Assembly: GCA_002099365.1 (NCBI GenBank)
Contig: MSED01000009.1
Location: forward strand, 1,674,001-1,738,000
Direction: 5' to 3'
DNA from: Phialophora verrucosa
Lineage: Eukaryota; Ascomycota; Eurotiomycetes; Chaetothyriales; Herpotrichiellaceae
DNA length: 64,000 nucleotides
Under the pieces are notes generated by a model that did no database searches, was not told where the DNA came from, and saw nothing but the letters and a program-made list of their open reading frames with translations. Positions 10,969-22,922 of the stretch are shown here, one piece after another (position 1 is the stretch's first letter; every line of letters starts with the position of its first letter). The position numbers and the translations under genes were made by a program.

Positions 10969-13656
10969 ATGGATCCCGGTACGTATTTACGTCAACTTCT
11001 GTATATCAACAGCCCATCATGTCCGTGTTGTTTGATCCCCAAAGCCCAAGTCGACATAACCAAGCTGCGGCTCGGCAATCTGGCATTGATATGCTGTGTG
11101 CACATGGCCTGCCACATTTGGAGGCCGCTGTGTGCTCCTTGCGCGCCGCGGTTGCCACCTACGCTGGCCTGACCAGGATGCCCCGCTCCGTCCTACTCTG
11201 CCTGCCAAATTGGTGCTGAATTGGCAATTGCCCACGAAAAGCCCCTCAGCCCGCCGGTATGCATGAGGCTTGTGCTAGGCTTTCTTCTCTCTTTATCAAA
11301 TCCTGTCTCGAGAACTCTGCTCATCACCACTGGCCACTTCTGACCGTACTTGCAGCATTGCTTCATCAACCGCAACCGTTACCGTTCGACTTTGCAGACA
11401 AATATCTCGGGCAGGGGCGTCCCTTTTCAAATCCAGCCTTCTCTGCCAATGACCTGTCGTTCCCCAGCCGAAGGCCTCAGAACAACCTGACGAGTGGCAC
11501 GTCAGGCGTGGCGCTGCCAGCAAACCCCAGTCTCGACTTCAATGGCAATTCGCTGCTGAGCGATACACCGTGAGTATCCGAAGCGCTGCTCCCCCCGCCT
11601 GTTCATGGGTTTTGAAGCACCCAATGGTGTCCGCCGGGCCGACAACCTGGGCTCGACGCGAAGCGAGAGCCTTGCACCGTTGGGCATCATCGGTCCAAGG
11701 TATCGTCCTCTCCGGAGCTGGCGATCGGTGCAAAAGGCGGATGACGATTTCTCGGGCGATTTGGCAATCCGTTGAGCTTGATCCTCGCATGACTCAACCG
11801 TCGCACCTGTGAGGTGTCACATATAACCCAGAACAGAGCGCTCTAGCAGTTCTGTCTTACTAACGTATCCATGGCCTGCGCAGGTATCACCAGAGCTCAC
11901 AGCTTCTGCTGAGCCCTCCCGATTCCACCACCGGTTCGGTGAGCACCAGTGGAAATCCTACGACCTCTTCGAACGGCTATACCACCCTGCCTAAGCCTTT
12001 TCCCAGCAATGCATGCACATCGGACCATTTCTCGAGCGCACCTCCTTCGCTTCTCTCGTCCAACTGGACCGGGTCTTCAATGACAGTCATAGATCGTCCC
12101 CACCGCGTGTAAGTATCATGTTTTATGGAATGCAGTAACCAGCTTTGTGAGAGGTGCTAAAATTTTTGTCGCACAGCCCTCCACTGTCACCTCCACAACT
12201 TTCCCACCCGTACAGTGCGGCAAACGGCATTGGGCAAACAATCAGAGGCATGGAGAGACCGCCACAATATTCGACTGGAATGCCGTCCCAGATAAGTCCG
12301 GGCTCTTTTCCACGGGCCTTCGGGTATTCATCTACTTACCCCCCTCGCACCAATGGTCCATTCCCCTTTCCAATCCCGGACCCAGCTTTTTCAGGTGCGA
12401 ATATGCCTCAAGATAGCCAGAGCTGCGCCGGCCGAGATGGACCTCCGTTCCACGAAACGAAGGTGCACCATCAAGTATTGACGGTTCGTGGTCATCCCCT
12501 CGTTCCAGAAATCACGGCCAGCATACAGAAAGGATTTTTCCAGGTTGACCGCAAGTGGACCTGCTACCGCAGAAATTACTTTGCTGTCCAATGTGCGTTC
12601 AACTTCAGAAACGGCGTGGCGGACCCACCACTCTACCTCAGCAAGAATGGCACAGAAGAGGCGATACACCAATTTGCGGTTTCCATATCTGCAAAGACCG
12701 CCATCACCAGCAACGGCGAGAGCGAAACCCGGGGCCTGGTCCAGCATACCCCAAAGCGGGAAAAGGCGACAGAGCGCGTGCCCGGTCGACAGCATATTGC
12801 CCCCTCACACAGCCATGGGATGGGTACGAATGGCACATACACAAACGCTGGACACATGTACACGGGCGCAAATCACCTCCATTCCACCAGCATGGGCAGT
12901 TTCGGGGCCTTCGAGACCCCGGGGGCCAATTCGCCTCCCACTACGTACACATTCGAGCGAATACAGTTTCAAAAGGCCACTGCAAACAATGGCAAACGGC
13001 GGGCCCAACAACAATACTTCTTGGTAGTGGTAGAGCTCGCCGCTAATATTGGAAGGGGCGTTCACGAAGACTGGGTCGTCATCGCCACCAAAGAGTCTGA
13101 CCCTATGGTGGTGCGCGGTCGCTCACCGGGCCATTACAAAGACAACGGACGCCGAGACAGCCAGACGAGCATGGACCCCGACTGCGGAACTGGTCATGGA
13201 GCAAGTGGACATCATGGCACTCTTTCGTCTGGGAGCTATGGCCACGGCCACACTTCAGTAGGTTGGGACGGCTATGGACCAAACCGACATTACGGCGGAT
13301 CCAGCTACCGCAATGCAGCGAATTCTCGCTTTTCACCGGGAAGTGTAGTATCCACGGCCACACTAGGAGAGACGACGACAGATGCGGAAGTCAACCTGTC
13401 CGATTCACATACGAGAAAATCGTCCTTCACCTTATCCTCCGATACCTCCGCGCTCACACCACTTTCGGAGGGCAGTGACGATGTCATGTTCAGCAGTCTC
13501 AATCGCCGCAGCCTCAGCCGAAAGAGGCCGTTCGACAGTGAAGAGGAAGGCGATTATCTGCGATTTCCGTTGCCAGAGCCATACACCGACAGTATGCCAT
13601 CACTCCCGGACTTCTCAACCATGGCTTACTCCAAACTGCTGTGTGCGTCGTCTTGA
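10969..13656 (+). CDS. Ndt80/PhoG-domain transcription factor
   Basis: Proposed exons 10969-10978, 11356-11569, 11884-12108 and 12177-13656 give 642 residues. The last exon holds an Ndt80/PhoG immunoglobulin-fold DNA-binding domain, about residues 255-480: WTCYRRNYF, then GLVQHTPKRE, FERIQFQKATANNGKRRAQQ and MVVRGRSPGHY. Family members (yeast Ndt80, Neurospora VIB-1, Aspergillus XprG) control meiosis, starvation proteases or heterokaryon death; which paralogue this is cannot be settled by eye. The N-terminus is rich in Pro/Ser and the C-terminus has a basic RKRPFDSEEE patch. The 10-nt first exon (ATGGATCCCG before GTACGT) is inferred; the acceptor at 11355 has a strong CTGAC branch site. The alternative is an unspliced start at 11259. 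Confidence 0.85.
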
Positions 13657-16600
13657 CCACCAGCCAACGAGGCGAACGAGAACTCGGCGGCTGGATCAAG
13701 TATATTTCGATATTAACGGCAAGAAATCTCGTTGAGATGTTATTGACATGTATCGCGACTTCGACTGCAAGCTCTGTCAGCATTTCTGGAACCATGTTGT
13801 ACGACGGCGCAAGGACAATGCACCTATGTGGAACAGGACAAGGGTGCCACGGCGTCTAGGAATACCCCAATGCATTGCAGGTTGCATGGCGCATCCAAGG
13901 GCCCACAGAAAGAGAGTTTGGATCGGACATGATGGGTTTCATTCATTCCACAGCCATTCATTTTCCACGGTGTATGAGGAATAGGTATTTGAACGATTGC
14001 ATCAGCGATATACATGGCAGGGTATATATTGCATGGTACAGCTTGGACGGAGTCAGGAACGAGGTTCAAAGGTCAGTCACCCACCAATGTGCGAGGCTAC
14101 AGCATGAGAATCCGCCTGGTAGCATTGGCTTTGCGACTGGATCTGGGTAAGCCCATCGGGACTGGAAATGGGCACACAGCACGACATGACGATATCACAC
14201 GGCACATAATCAGTTTTGCTGCTTGAAGAATTGGACAAAGTTTGCTTTTCACTTAGGAGCCTAGAGGGGCAGGGGCGTGGCCCTGCATGGCATGGTTTTT
14301 GGGCAAGGTTGCTGGCCGAGAACAACGAGGACAGCTTTTTGAGTGTGGGAGAGAAACCGGCGAGTCCCCCGGGGAAACAGAGGAGACGAGACTTCGCCGG
14401 GTATGGTGGAGCGTGCGATAAGGCGGCTGGGGGAGGAGCAATTGGAGCGGAGGACGCACACCTGGTGGCCCCTTCTGTTACATTATGAGGTAGCCTGTGA
14501 GGCAATCACGTTCGTTCTGACACTCTTTCCCGTCCACTAGCACATCCCCCCGAGGCCTTCCAAGATAGCTAACCACGCCCGTTGACACCACGCGCGCCTT
14601 CAGCTGAGCCGGAGCCACGACGTGCCCGGCTCTTTCCTGCCCTTGCAGCTATGAGCTAATCAAGGTCAACATTGTCCTCGAGATCGGGTAGGACGATCAT
14701 ACTCCTGCACGTCGATCGTAATAATGCTCATTCCTCTTGTCCATGCTGATCTCAAAGTGATTGGCGCCGCATCAGCTTGAGCCCAACGCGAGGCAGGATC
14801 GGTTTTTGACGCCATCAGGACGTGCCAAAAGGTGAAGAGAATGGGACGAGTAGCTACAGTCTCTCTAAGCGACATGCATGTGTTCGAGACTCGAGAGTGA
14901 CCTGGATCAGTCTCTCTCGGCCTTCTCGCCAACAAAGCGAAATCAACCCGTCAAGTCGAGATGCCCAAGCAAGAAGCAAAATGTGACCAGTCGACTTGCG
15001 CTAGAGCCGCTTCTCCCACTCCAGGAGGGAGAGCTGCAGCAAGAGCTGCAGGATGCAGGAAGAACAGCTCTCCTGTGGACCCCCGGGCGTATCCCCGGCC
15101 TCACTTCGCCGGGGTGATCGAGCCCTTGAAACGATCCGAGCAAGCCAGAGGGCGCCGAAGGGTCGACCTGAGAGCAAGACCAAGCAGGCCTAGGGAGCTT
15201 ACAAGGTGGATGGTAGCTGAAAGGGTGGGCACAGCCTCAGGGCGAAAGTGACCCGCAAATAAACATGGATTTTCATGGATGCACAACCTCGTTCTCCCAC
15301 CGGACAGCTTGCACCCTAAGCCCAATGCTAAGCGCAGTCTTCGAGCAGGGCTAGACTCCACAACCACCTGCACGGCCTTTGCGAGAGTTCACAGCTCAGC
15401 ATTGCTGAATCCAGTGCGTGCTGATTCGATTCGGCCCAAACATGCCGCTAACTGACGTCTCGAAGGCTCCCGACCTCTTGACTCACACGGGCCATAGGAC
15501 AGAGACCACCAAACACTGCGACGAGCACGCGACCGAAGAACATGGACTGAGACGCTAACCCAGGCCAGCCTTCCTCCGAAGTTCGGGATCAAGCACACGT
15601 TCCCACAAGTCTGGCATTCACCTTGTGATTTCCACTAGCGCATGTATTTCTTGCCTGACAGAGGTGACGCACAGGGCTTTGGGTGCAGAAGTGGGCTTCA
15701 GCCGGACTGCCTCTTGCATTCGTGGGCGACTAGCCTCCTCGTAGCGACGGCTCCTTCAAATCACAATCGTAAGAGCCGTCACAAAGACCTCTTAGCTGCC
15801 TCCAGGAACAGGCGATGGCGGCTGCAAGTGGTGAAATGGGTCTGTGTGGTGTGTGTACTCGCATCTCTCCACTCGGTCGCCATGCACAGAGGATCTGACA
15901 AGAGGATCAGCCTTTTGAATTCCGCGCAAGGCCACCGTCTGCCGTCAGTGCTTTCGGACATTGTTTCCCAGGCACCAGATTTGGCCGACGGCCTCGAGAT
16001 GGAACTCGGGTACCTCGACCGGATGTCGTCAAAATAGGCAAAAGAGCAGGTCAAAACTAGCCCCAAGCCGGAGCCCCGAGAGCAACGGCCACTGCGCGTG
16101 GGCGTGGACGCGGACGTGCATCGAAGGGGAGCTTGCCGCGAGGATGGAGAAGCTGGCTTGCGAATGGCTTTGGCGTCCTTGACGATATGCTTCAGGCTAA
16201 CCATCATTAGTCTGAACTCTACCTCGCCCTTCTTCATTTTCGGATACGGGCTTGGCGACCAGCGACGATCCCCTGTAGGAGCATCCCATTAAAGGCAATT
16301 GCGGGGACGAGTACTACGGTGAGAGCCAGTTGAAATCAGAGGTCGCCCAGGACCACCTTTCAGCAGCGAAGAGGCCCGCTTCAAGGGACGCAATCGGCTG
16401 GAAGAGCCATGGCTGTTGGCTGTACGAGAACCCCGCGTGCCTCCATTCCGGCCGATCAGAAGTTTCCTGCGAGCTCTGAGCTGCTTGAAGAGACCGCGAG
16501 ACCCTGGATGGATACCGCAGGCCGTGTGCTCCAACCACCTGCCCTGTACGAGTACTCGTATATGAGGGGCCACAGCGACGGCTCACGGGCTCCAATGCGG

Positions 16601-16956
16601 ACAGAAACCCACGCCCCTCTGGCCGGAGCAGACGATTCGCTATCCTGGCCAAGTGACCGTGTGCTGAAGATCAGGTGAGGCCACACTTCCGCACCAGACA
16701 ATCACCGCTTCGGTCAGTCGACGCCGACGATCGCGCAGGATCAGATCCGCGGAGACACAAAATATCATAACCCGTTACGAGCACTGCTACTGTCCGTCTT
16801 CTCAACCCACAGTTTCCACCAAGCGCATGGACAAGGAATGTCGATCGCGCCGGATCTTCCAGCCGCGTGAATAGAAATCCACGCACGTGGAACGAATCTG
16901 ATCGGCGTCTTTCATACAACAGCATGGAATTCAATCTCCTATCTCCCAACCGTCTT
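13657..16956. other. Gene-poor region, no supported gene
   Basis: About 3.3 kb lies between the Ndt80-like gene and the glycine-cleavage gene, which converge here. ORFs of 60-150 codons on both strands carry no recognisable domain. No tRNA, 5S rRNA or repeat family was recognised. Confidence 0.5.
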
Positions 16957-18465
16957 CTACGAGGATTTGGTGAAAAATCTGTTCGGCACAAATGGCAATT
17001 TGGCGACCTCGGCTTTCCTCACGTTCTTGCGCACCCTGACCCCGACTTGGGTGCCCTTTTTGTGGAGGCCATTCTTGATGTATCCCATGGCGATGTTCTG
17101 CCCGTCCAAGCTGGGACTGGGTGACCCCGAGGTAACCCGCCCAATGACCTTGTTGTCGTGTTCGAGATCGACGATCTCGGCGCCTTCGCGCGCTGCAGGA
17201 CCTTTTTCAATCAGGAGCCCGACTCGCCGCTCAGGCATGCTCTTCGGCGAAGCGAGTTGCTTGTTGATGATCTCATGGCCGTTGAAGGCTGGAGTGGGGG
17301 CCTCTCCGCGGCGTGACTTGCCGACCAGCCAGCCCAACGCTGCCATTGGTGGTGTGATCTGATCATTCAGGTCGTGGCCGTACAGGCACATGCCCGCCTC
17401 TAACCGCAGCGAGTCTCTCGCTCCGAGCCCCGCCCAGCGGACCTTTGACTTGTCCGCCGTCAGTGCCTTTGCGATGCTGGTGGCTAGCTCCGTCGCGTCT
17501 CCGTTTTCGGGCGGGATCGAGATCTCAAAGCCATCTTCGCCCGTGTAGCCCGTCCGACTAATAAGGAGGGACGGCGTATTCATTCCTGACTCGGGTAGTG
17601 TGAGTTGAAGCCACCGACTCGAGCCGAAGTACAGTGTCTCGAGGCTCGTGTCGAGGCCCTCTTCCTCCGTGTCATTGAAGACGAGCCCTTGTAAGACCTC
17701 TGCTGCCTCGGGGCCTTGGAGCGCCAACAGGGCGTGGTGGTCAAGGACGTGCCAGTTGATCTTGTCCTTGGACGCGTCCCGGGCTTTCAGGAACTTGCCC
17801 ATCTGCTCGTCCAGGAACTTCAGGTCCTTGTCCCGACAGTCGGCGTTTGTGACGAAGTAGAACCCATCCTTCCCGATCCGTGAAATCACCGTGTCGTCGA
17901 CGATCCCGCCCTGCTCGTTCAGCAAACACGACAAGGTCGACCGGTGCTTCTCCAGCTCCTTCAAGGCCGATGGCGTGACGGTCATCAAGAACTCCTCGGC
18001 CAACTCGCCGGAGAGCTTGTGCTGGACCATGTGGGACACGTCGAACAGGCTGGCGTGTTGGCGCGTCCATAGGTGGGATTCCTTATGGCTCAGGTCGGGG
18101 TATTGCAGGGGCATGGAGTAGGCTGCGAAGGGGACCATTTTCGCGTCGAGCGAGACGTGCAAGTCGTACAGCGGCGTGCGCTTCAGCTCTTGGCCCGACT
18201 CGGAAGATGCATGGCGAACCTGGTGTGAGAAACCACGCGACACTGCTCCCCCTGGCGGAAAGGTCGGCTTCGGGACCGGTATGGGGATCGGTATCAGTTC
18301 AGGTGGAAAGCGACCGGCGGCCGGCCGTTGTTGTTGTCGTTGTGATGTCGCGGATGACGTGATAAGAAAGCTCAGCTGCCTTCGCGGGATGATGCTCGAA
18401 GATGGTGCTCTGCTCACCCTGCAAGCCGTGGCCAGCAGAGGCCTCATGCCTTGACGGGCAGACAT
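16957..18465 (-). CDS. GCV1: Glycine cleavage T-protein (aminomethyltransferase), mitochondrial
   Basis: This single-exon gene encodes 502 residues. The first ~80 are Arg/Ser/Gln-rich with almost no acids (MSARQGMRPLLATACRVSR; RRQLSFLITSS), a clear mitochondrial presequence. The folate-binding core follows: TPLYDLHVSLDAKMVPFAAY, SLFDVSHMVQHKL, then GGIVDDTVISRIG carrying the catalytic Asp region, and RTGYTGEDGFEIS. The C-terminal barrel shows RRVGLLIE and IAMGYIKNG. With the P, H and L proteins it moves the glycine methylene group to tetrahydrofolate, forming methylene-THF and ammonia in the matrix. It looks intact and slightly longer than the yeast enzyme because of the long presequence. Confidence 0.97.
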   Translation of the reverse strand: MSARQGMRPLLATACRVSRAPSSSIIPRRQLSFLITSSATSQRQQQRPAAGRFPPELIPIPIPVPKPTFPPGGAVSRGFSHQVRHASSESGQELKRTPLYDLHVSLDAKMVPFAAYSMPLQYPDLSHKESHLWTRQHASLFDVSHMVQHKLSGELAEEFLMTVTPSALKELEKHRSTLSCLLNEQGGIVDDTVISRIGKDGFYFVTNADCRDKDLKFLDEQMGKFLKARDASKDKINWHVLDHHALLALQGPEAAEVLQGLVFNDTEEEGLDTSLETLYFGSSRWLQLTLPESGMNTPSLLISRTGYTGEDGFEISIPPENGDATELATSIAKALTADKSKVRWAGLGARDSLRLEAGMCLYGHDLNDQITPPMAALGWLVGKSRRGEAPTPAFNGHEIINKQLASPKSMPERRVGLLIEKGPAAREGAEIVDLEHDNKVIGRVTSGSPSPSLDGQNIAMGYIKNGLHKKGTQVGVRVRKNVRKAEVAKLPFVPNRFFTKSS

Positions 18466-20072
18466 CTTGATTAGCAGCTGCTCGCTTGTGCTGTTTGATT
18501 AATTCTCGCTCTTGTCCCGCCCCGAGATGAAGTGACGTGACCCGTGGCACTCGCAGCGTTTCCCCTCGAACGATTTGTCCACAAGCTCCGTCTTAACACA
18601 TCATGAGCTCTTGGAGGAATGAAGGTAGCTTTGCTTCGAGCCGGGACACAAAAGATTGCTCTTGAATGATGTTTGATTCTTCCCGTGTCCTTCGCTCGTC
18701 GTGAAAAGATATCTTCGCGATCTCGAGAGGCCGGAAAGCCGAAGCGGAGAGGTTTGCGTCTCCAGCCCAGCCCCATCTCTCACGGACCAATCCCATCGCA
18801 TCGGCGCGGAGCCTTTAGTCCTAATTCAGCCTAGCGTTGGAAACAAAATCTTGGCGGGATTATTCGTCCAACCTGAACTTTTTGTCTCTCTGCGGCTTCT
18901 CTCATCTCTTCCCTTCCCTCTTTCAACCCGTCTCCGCGCTCGAAGGATCGCATTCAAAGCTCACGCACAGCAGCGGCCCACGAGCCTCTTGCATACCCTC
19001 AAGCTTTGGGAGAAAGTCCCCGGACCGCCCTACCTTTCGGCACCGCCGGAAGAACGTCAGGACCTGCCGCGAGGCAACCGCCATAAAAGCACCAACCACT
19101 GCGGTTTCTGTACACCTGCGCCTCCCGCTCTTTCTTCCAGCTCCTGGGCGCCATGGGGTGCCTCCGACCTCGTCGTCGTTTGTATTCCTCTCCTCTTGCG
19201 GGCGGGCTGGGGGACCGCCTCACATTCGACGGGAGAATTGTCCTGGAGAATGGATGAAGATATGAGTCCGTTCTCCACACGGGATTTTTCTTTCGTCTGA
19301 AGCCGAGACGCTACCCGCCTCCCCCACCCCACGAACTGCGAAGAGACGGCGAGGGTAAACATTAATTGGGGGGCGTCCTGCCACTTTGCCCGGGCCATGC
19401 TGGAGGAAGCTTACGGAGTGATTTTTGGAGGTTGCGCCAATTCGTCATATGTTGAAAAGTTATGCGATTGCTTTTGCCTGAGGGCGCGCGCCGCCCGAAA
19501 GGCCGAGTAACTCGACGGGGCTTATTCTCGAGGCGCGGAGCACACACACCCTTTTTTTTTTTGAGTCTGTAGCTTATGGAAAAGCGGCGAACTTCGCGAG
19601 AAGTTGGCAGATGTCCTGTCGAAGGGACCGGACTCGTTGGGTGGGTGGTGGGCGGCTGACTGACTGACTGACCGTCGAGGGAAAAACAAGCATATATGCA
19701 TGTACGAGGGTTTCCAGAAGATGTCAGGCCCCAGCCCTGCAAAGGCAGTGGATGACGAGACATGACGGACATCAATGGTGAGTGGTGGTGAGTGGTGCTC
19801 AGATGATGAACTTCCAATCAATATAGAGTCAAGCACTTAGGCCGCCGTGACCTCGAAATGAGCACGGCTGGCCGGTGACGCGAACATGATTGCTTTAGCC
19901 CTGATGAGACCACGATGACCCTCCCTCCCAGGCCAATGTGTTTCGTTAAGCCCTGCTGGGGATTGAGTCAAAGCTATTGTGTGGATTGGATGTTGGAAGC
20001 TCTTATTTCTTGCCTGTCTGGTATCTAGGGCAGGCAGATCTCGTCTATGTCATTGTCATATTTATCATGTTG
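18466..20072. other. Intergenic with simple repeats
   Basis: This 1.6-kb stretch lies upstream of GCV1 and downstream of GET1 (both minus strand). It holds a T-run near 19550-19561 and a short (CTGA)4 run at 19656-19671. An ORF at 18701-19300 (+) has no recognisable domain and is probably chance. The GCV1 promoter must lie at its left end. Confidence 0.5.
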
Positions 20073-20901
20073 TTAGTCCACCGGCATCGGTATAGGCATG
20101 GGCCCTCTGTGGTTCCCTTTCTCTTTCCCGTACTTCTGTGCGCCTGTCCTTGATTGCAGCACAGACTGCACAAGGTAAACGACGACATCGCCCACCAGCG
20201 CAATGACCGTCGCACACGCCGTGCTCCACACGTTGATGCTGACTCCGCCGTACGGACATCGAGGAAAGCCCAACAACCACTCGACGTACCAGGGGAACCA
20301 GCCGCGCGGGTACGTGAAGACCGGCGTCTTGGCGTGCCAGAATTGCAGCGCGAGGCGTAACCCGCTCGTACATGTCCATCGTATTGCCGTGGCTTTGGTG
20401 TCGAAGGAGGCGCGGGAGGCGGATACTGCGGCGGCTGTGAAGTCAATATATCAGCAATGTTCTTTCCTTCTTTTTTCCCCCTTGTATAGATCCTCCCAAA
20501 AAAAATCCCTGGACTCGTCGGCGTACCTTTCTTATCATGTTCCTCCAACGCTTTGTCGTGCTGCCTCCGCAACTTGGCCCACTTTGAGAACTCGTCCTGC
20601 GCGCTCACCGCGTTCATCTCCCGCTTGAGGCGCACGACTTCCCTGCGCAGGCGGACTTGTTGCTGAGACGACTGGAGCGGGAGCCGCGTGTAGATCTGCC
20701 ATAACTACAGACAGAACTTTTCGTTAGAATAGAATTTCCCATAGACGGTAGACGGGGGGCCACAGGCAGGCAGGGTATCGGGAGTGGAGGGGCGTGCACG
20801 GCACGGCATCATACCAGGTCGTTGATGGGTTTCGAGCCGATGGTCAGGACGAGGTGGCAGACGAATTGGATCACGAAGACGGTGATGAGGAGAGAAGGCA
20901 T
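20073..20901 (-). CDS. GET1: GET1, ER receptor subunit for tail-anchored proteins
   Basis: Three exons (20901-20815, 20704-20527, 20434-20073) give 208 residues. The first exon is a hydrophobic helix (MPSLLITVFVIQFVCHLVL) ending in INDL, typical of Get1/WRB. The second encodes the cytosolic coiled coil (LRREVVRLKREMNAV, SAQDEFSKWAKLRRQHDKAL), which contacts the Get3 ATPase. The third carries the other two membrane segments, with FTYPRGWFPWYVEWLLGFP and INVWSTACATVIALVGDVVVYL. With Get2 it forms the ER insertase for tail-anchored proteins. Both introns have GT-AG ends and preserve the frame. The reading frame changes between exons, so single-frame ORF calls miss the true C-terminus. Confidence 0.95.
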
Positions 20902-21693
20902 GATGGCGCGGCGGATGGGCGAGTTCGGGCCCTGGCGATCATGAGTATCGGCGACCTTTGGCGGTCTTTATGGTACAGTACAGTACAGCACAGCGCAGCA
21001 CAGCAATACTGTGTCTTCTACCGCGCAAGTGACTTGTATCCTCACGGTGCGAGTGCGACGTGGACCGAATGAACTTTCGTGGGGCGGGAAGCCAGAGTTG
21101 CGTACGGACTTGGGAGGAAAATCGCCGAGTCAGTGATGACGTAGTTCTGTGGCCGGCTTGACTCGGGGACTCGCTCTACTCGTTACTGTATGTACTCGCA
21201 CTCAGGCACAGAAAGCACCCTACTTCAAATCTGCATTTGTCCTCTTCCTCATTTCTCTACGAGGACCGAGTATATGAAGACGATCTTGCTGATGAGCCCA
21301 GCGGAGCCGTTGAGTCTCATGTCCCAACACCGCCACCTACTTCGGTAAGTCCATGTGGAGATGTAATTACTCGCCATGGGGCATCACTCTTCGGCGGGGC
21401 GAATGCACAGGCATGCACTACAACTACGAGGAGGAATTGAAGGATAGGGGGGAAACGATTGATTGTACATAGTCTCCTTGTGCGCTCTTCAACGTCCAAG
21501 CCATGTCAATCGCCGGGAAAACCTCCTAGGGGGCGGAAAAAGGGGGTGCTTACTTGATTGACTTTGATCGGATGATCCAGTGCTTGTCTCTTTGAATATT
21601 TGGAGAGATGCCTCCTGTCGCCTTCATCCAAATGTATTCTGCGATGGATATCCGTCCGCATCACCACTTCTGCTCTACGATGTTACCGGGTTC
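20902..21693. other. Intergenic upstream of GET1
   Basis: About 0.8 kb carries the GET1 promoter. A short TACAG/CACAG-rich run lies near 20973-21004. No gene seen. Confidence 0.45.
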
Positions 21694-21819
21694 ATTCCAC
21701 TCACCTGGTTGATTCCACTCACCTGGTTGATTCCACTCACCTGGTTGATTCCACTCACCTGGTTGATTCCACTCACCTGGTTGATTCCACTCACCTGGTT
21801 GATTCCACTTACCTGACTA
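21694..21819. repeat. 18-bp minisatellite, six exact units plus one degenerate
   Basis: The unit ATTCCACTCACCTGGTTG repeats six times without a mismatch (21694-21801). A seventh, degraded copy runs at 21802-21819. Because 18 is a multiple of 3 the array is open in several frames and would encode IPLTWL or STHLVD repeats, but no gene supports that. A short run of CTGA-type tetranucleotides follows to about 21845. Perfect units suggest recent expansion, so copy number probably varies between strains. Confidence 0.95.
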
Positions 21820-21897
21820 ACCAACTGACTGAGTCACTGACTGACCATGTCCACGGCACCGGTACGACCTTGTTCACAGTGCACAACTTAGCAACCC

Positions 21898-22128
21898 TTA
21901 GCGGTAGCTGAAGCCGCCTTGTTCGGAAATGGCGCCACGTCGGCCTCCTCCATTGCTACTACCACCACCACCAGCTGAGGAGGCGGCGCGACGGGCAGCT
22001 TCTCGCTCTCTGGCAGCCCTCTCCGCCGCACGACGAGCAGCGGCAGCTTCTCTCTCGGCTTCCCTTCGAGCGGCAGCGTCGCTATCGTACTTATAGTCGG
22101 CCAGGCTGGTGAAGGTGTGCTGAGCCAT
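21898..22128 (-). CDS. Small Ala/Arg-rich protein of unknown function
   Basis: A 76-residue ORF starts at ATG 22128-22126. It begins MAQHTFTSLADYKYDSDAA, continues as a long charged helix of AAAR/REAER-type repeats (about residues 20-50, likely a single alpha-helix or coiled coil), then turns into a Gly/Ser linker (SSAGGGGSSNGGG) and ends SEQGGFSYR. The composition is orderly and unlike the random ORFs nearby, and an ATG-proximal ordered head is typical of real small fungal proteins. A longer in-frame start at 22185 is possible. I do not recognise a family; low complexity alone could mislead. It lies about 80 bp from the minisatellite. Confidence 0.5.
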   Translation of the reverse strand: MAQHTFTSLADYKYDSDAAARREAEREAAAARRAAERAAREREAARRAASSAGGGGSSNGGGRRGAISEQGGFSYR

Positions 22129-22922
22129 GGTCACGGTGTTATCGAGACAACCGGGTGTCTGGATTGTGCTTGGTTTGCTGAGCAAGCGCGGTCGTCTGCC
22201 GGCTTGAGGTTGGAATCCAGGCTTGAAGGGAGATATCTTCGGTTGGGTTGAGAGAAGTCAGCGGTTTTGATCTCCTTTCAAGACTGACTCCAGTTCTTCG
22301 GCGAGGTGGTGGTGGTGGTGGAATCAGTGCGATTTCAACGACTTAAAATACATGACCCTCCGTCAAAGGCAGCCGCTGGATCGGCAGTGCAAGGCAGCGA
22401 GCGTCTCAATGGCAGTGGTGAACATTGCCTCGGTGTTCGAGTGCAACAATATTGACTACAAGGAAGTTGACGACAAAGACATCAAAGTCTCGACAAGGGC
22501 ACTTCTTAAAGATCATTGATACCATGATGACAAGGGAGTGTTGGCCGACACCTCTGTCCGTTCTCTCGGATACTTGGATATTCACTTCCACCGCAGGAAG
22601 AACACATAGCACGGACCAAGTGACATTGTGATTCTATCGTGGAACCTCCTTGAAAAGGTTTGTCGCCCACTCGATAACTGTCAGTACTGCTAAGGGATCT
22701 CTCAACTGAATTCCCGGCCACCCATTCCGTGTGTCAGACAGGAGATGACTGATTTATGCTGTATCGGTGCATCGTTCCAACTCAAAGCGTCGGCCCACAA
22801 CAAAGGATTCACTACACACACATGCGCATGCGCATGCGTCTCATCATCCTGGCCCAAAACCCCCCGGCATCGGGATAGGAAGAAGGCATGCACCATCCTC
22901 CGTCTACTTGTGCAACATCCAT
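22129..22922. other. Intergenic, no supported gene
   Basis: About 0.8 kb upstream of the small ORF and downstream of BBC1, both on the minus strand. It holds the small ORF's putative promoter, a short GGT-rich run near 22304-22320 and a CATGCG run near 22822-22836. No domain-bearing ORF. Confidence 0.45.

Noticed and set aside
14077..16237. Several 90-150-codon ORFs between the Ndt80-like gene and GCV1.
   Set aside because: No domain, no conserved-looking motif and no supporting splice signals.
18701..19300. 199-codon + ORF upstream of GCV1.
   Set aside because: It has no recognisable domain, and overlapping ORFs of similar quality exist on both strands.
20045..20635. 196-codon minus ORF covering GET1 exon 2.
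   Set aside because: It reads through intron 2 in the wrong frame. The spliced frame restores the Get1 C-terminal helices.
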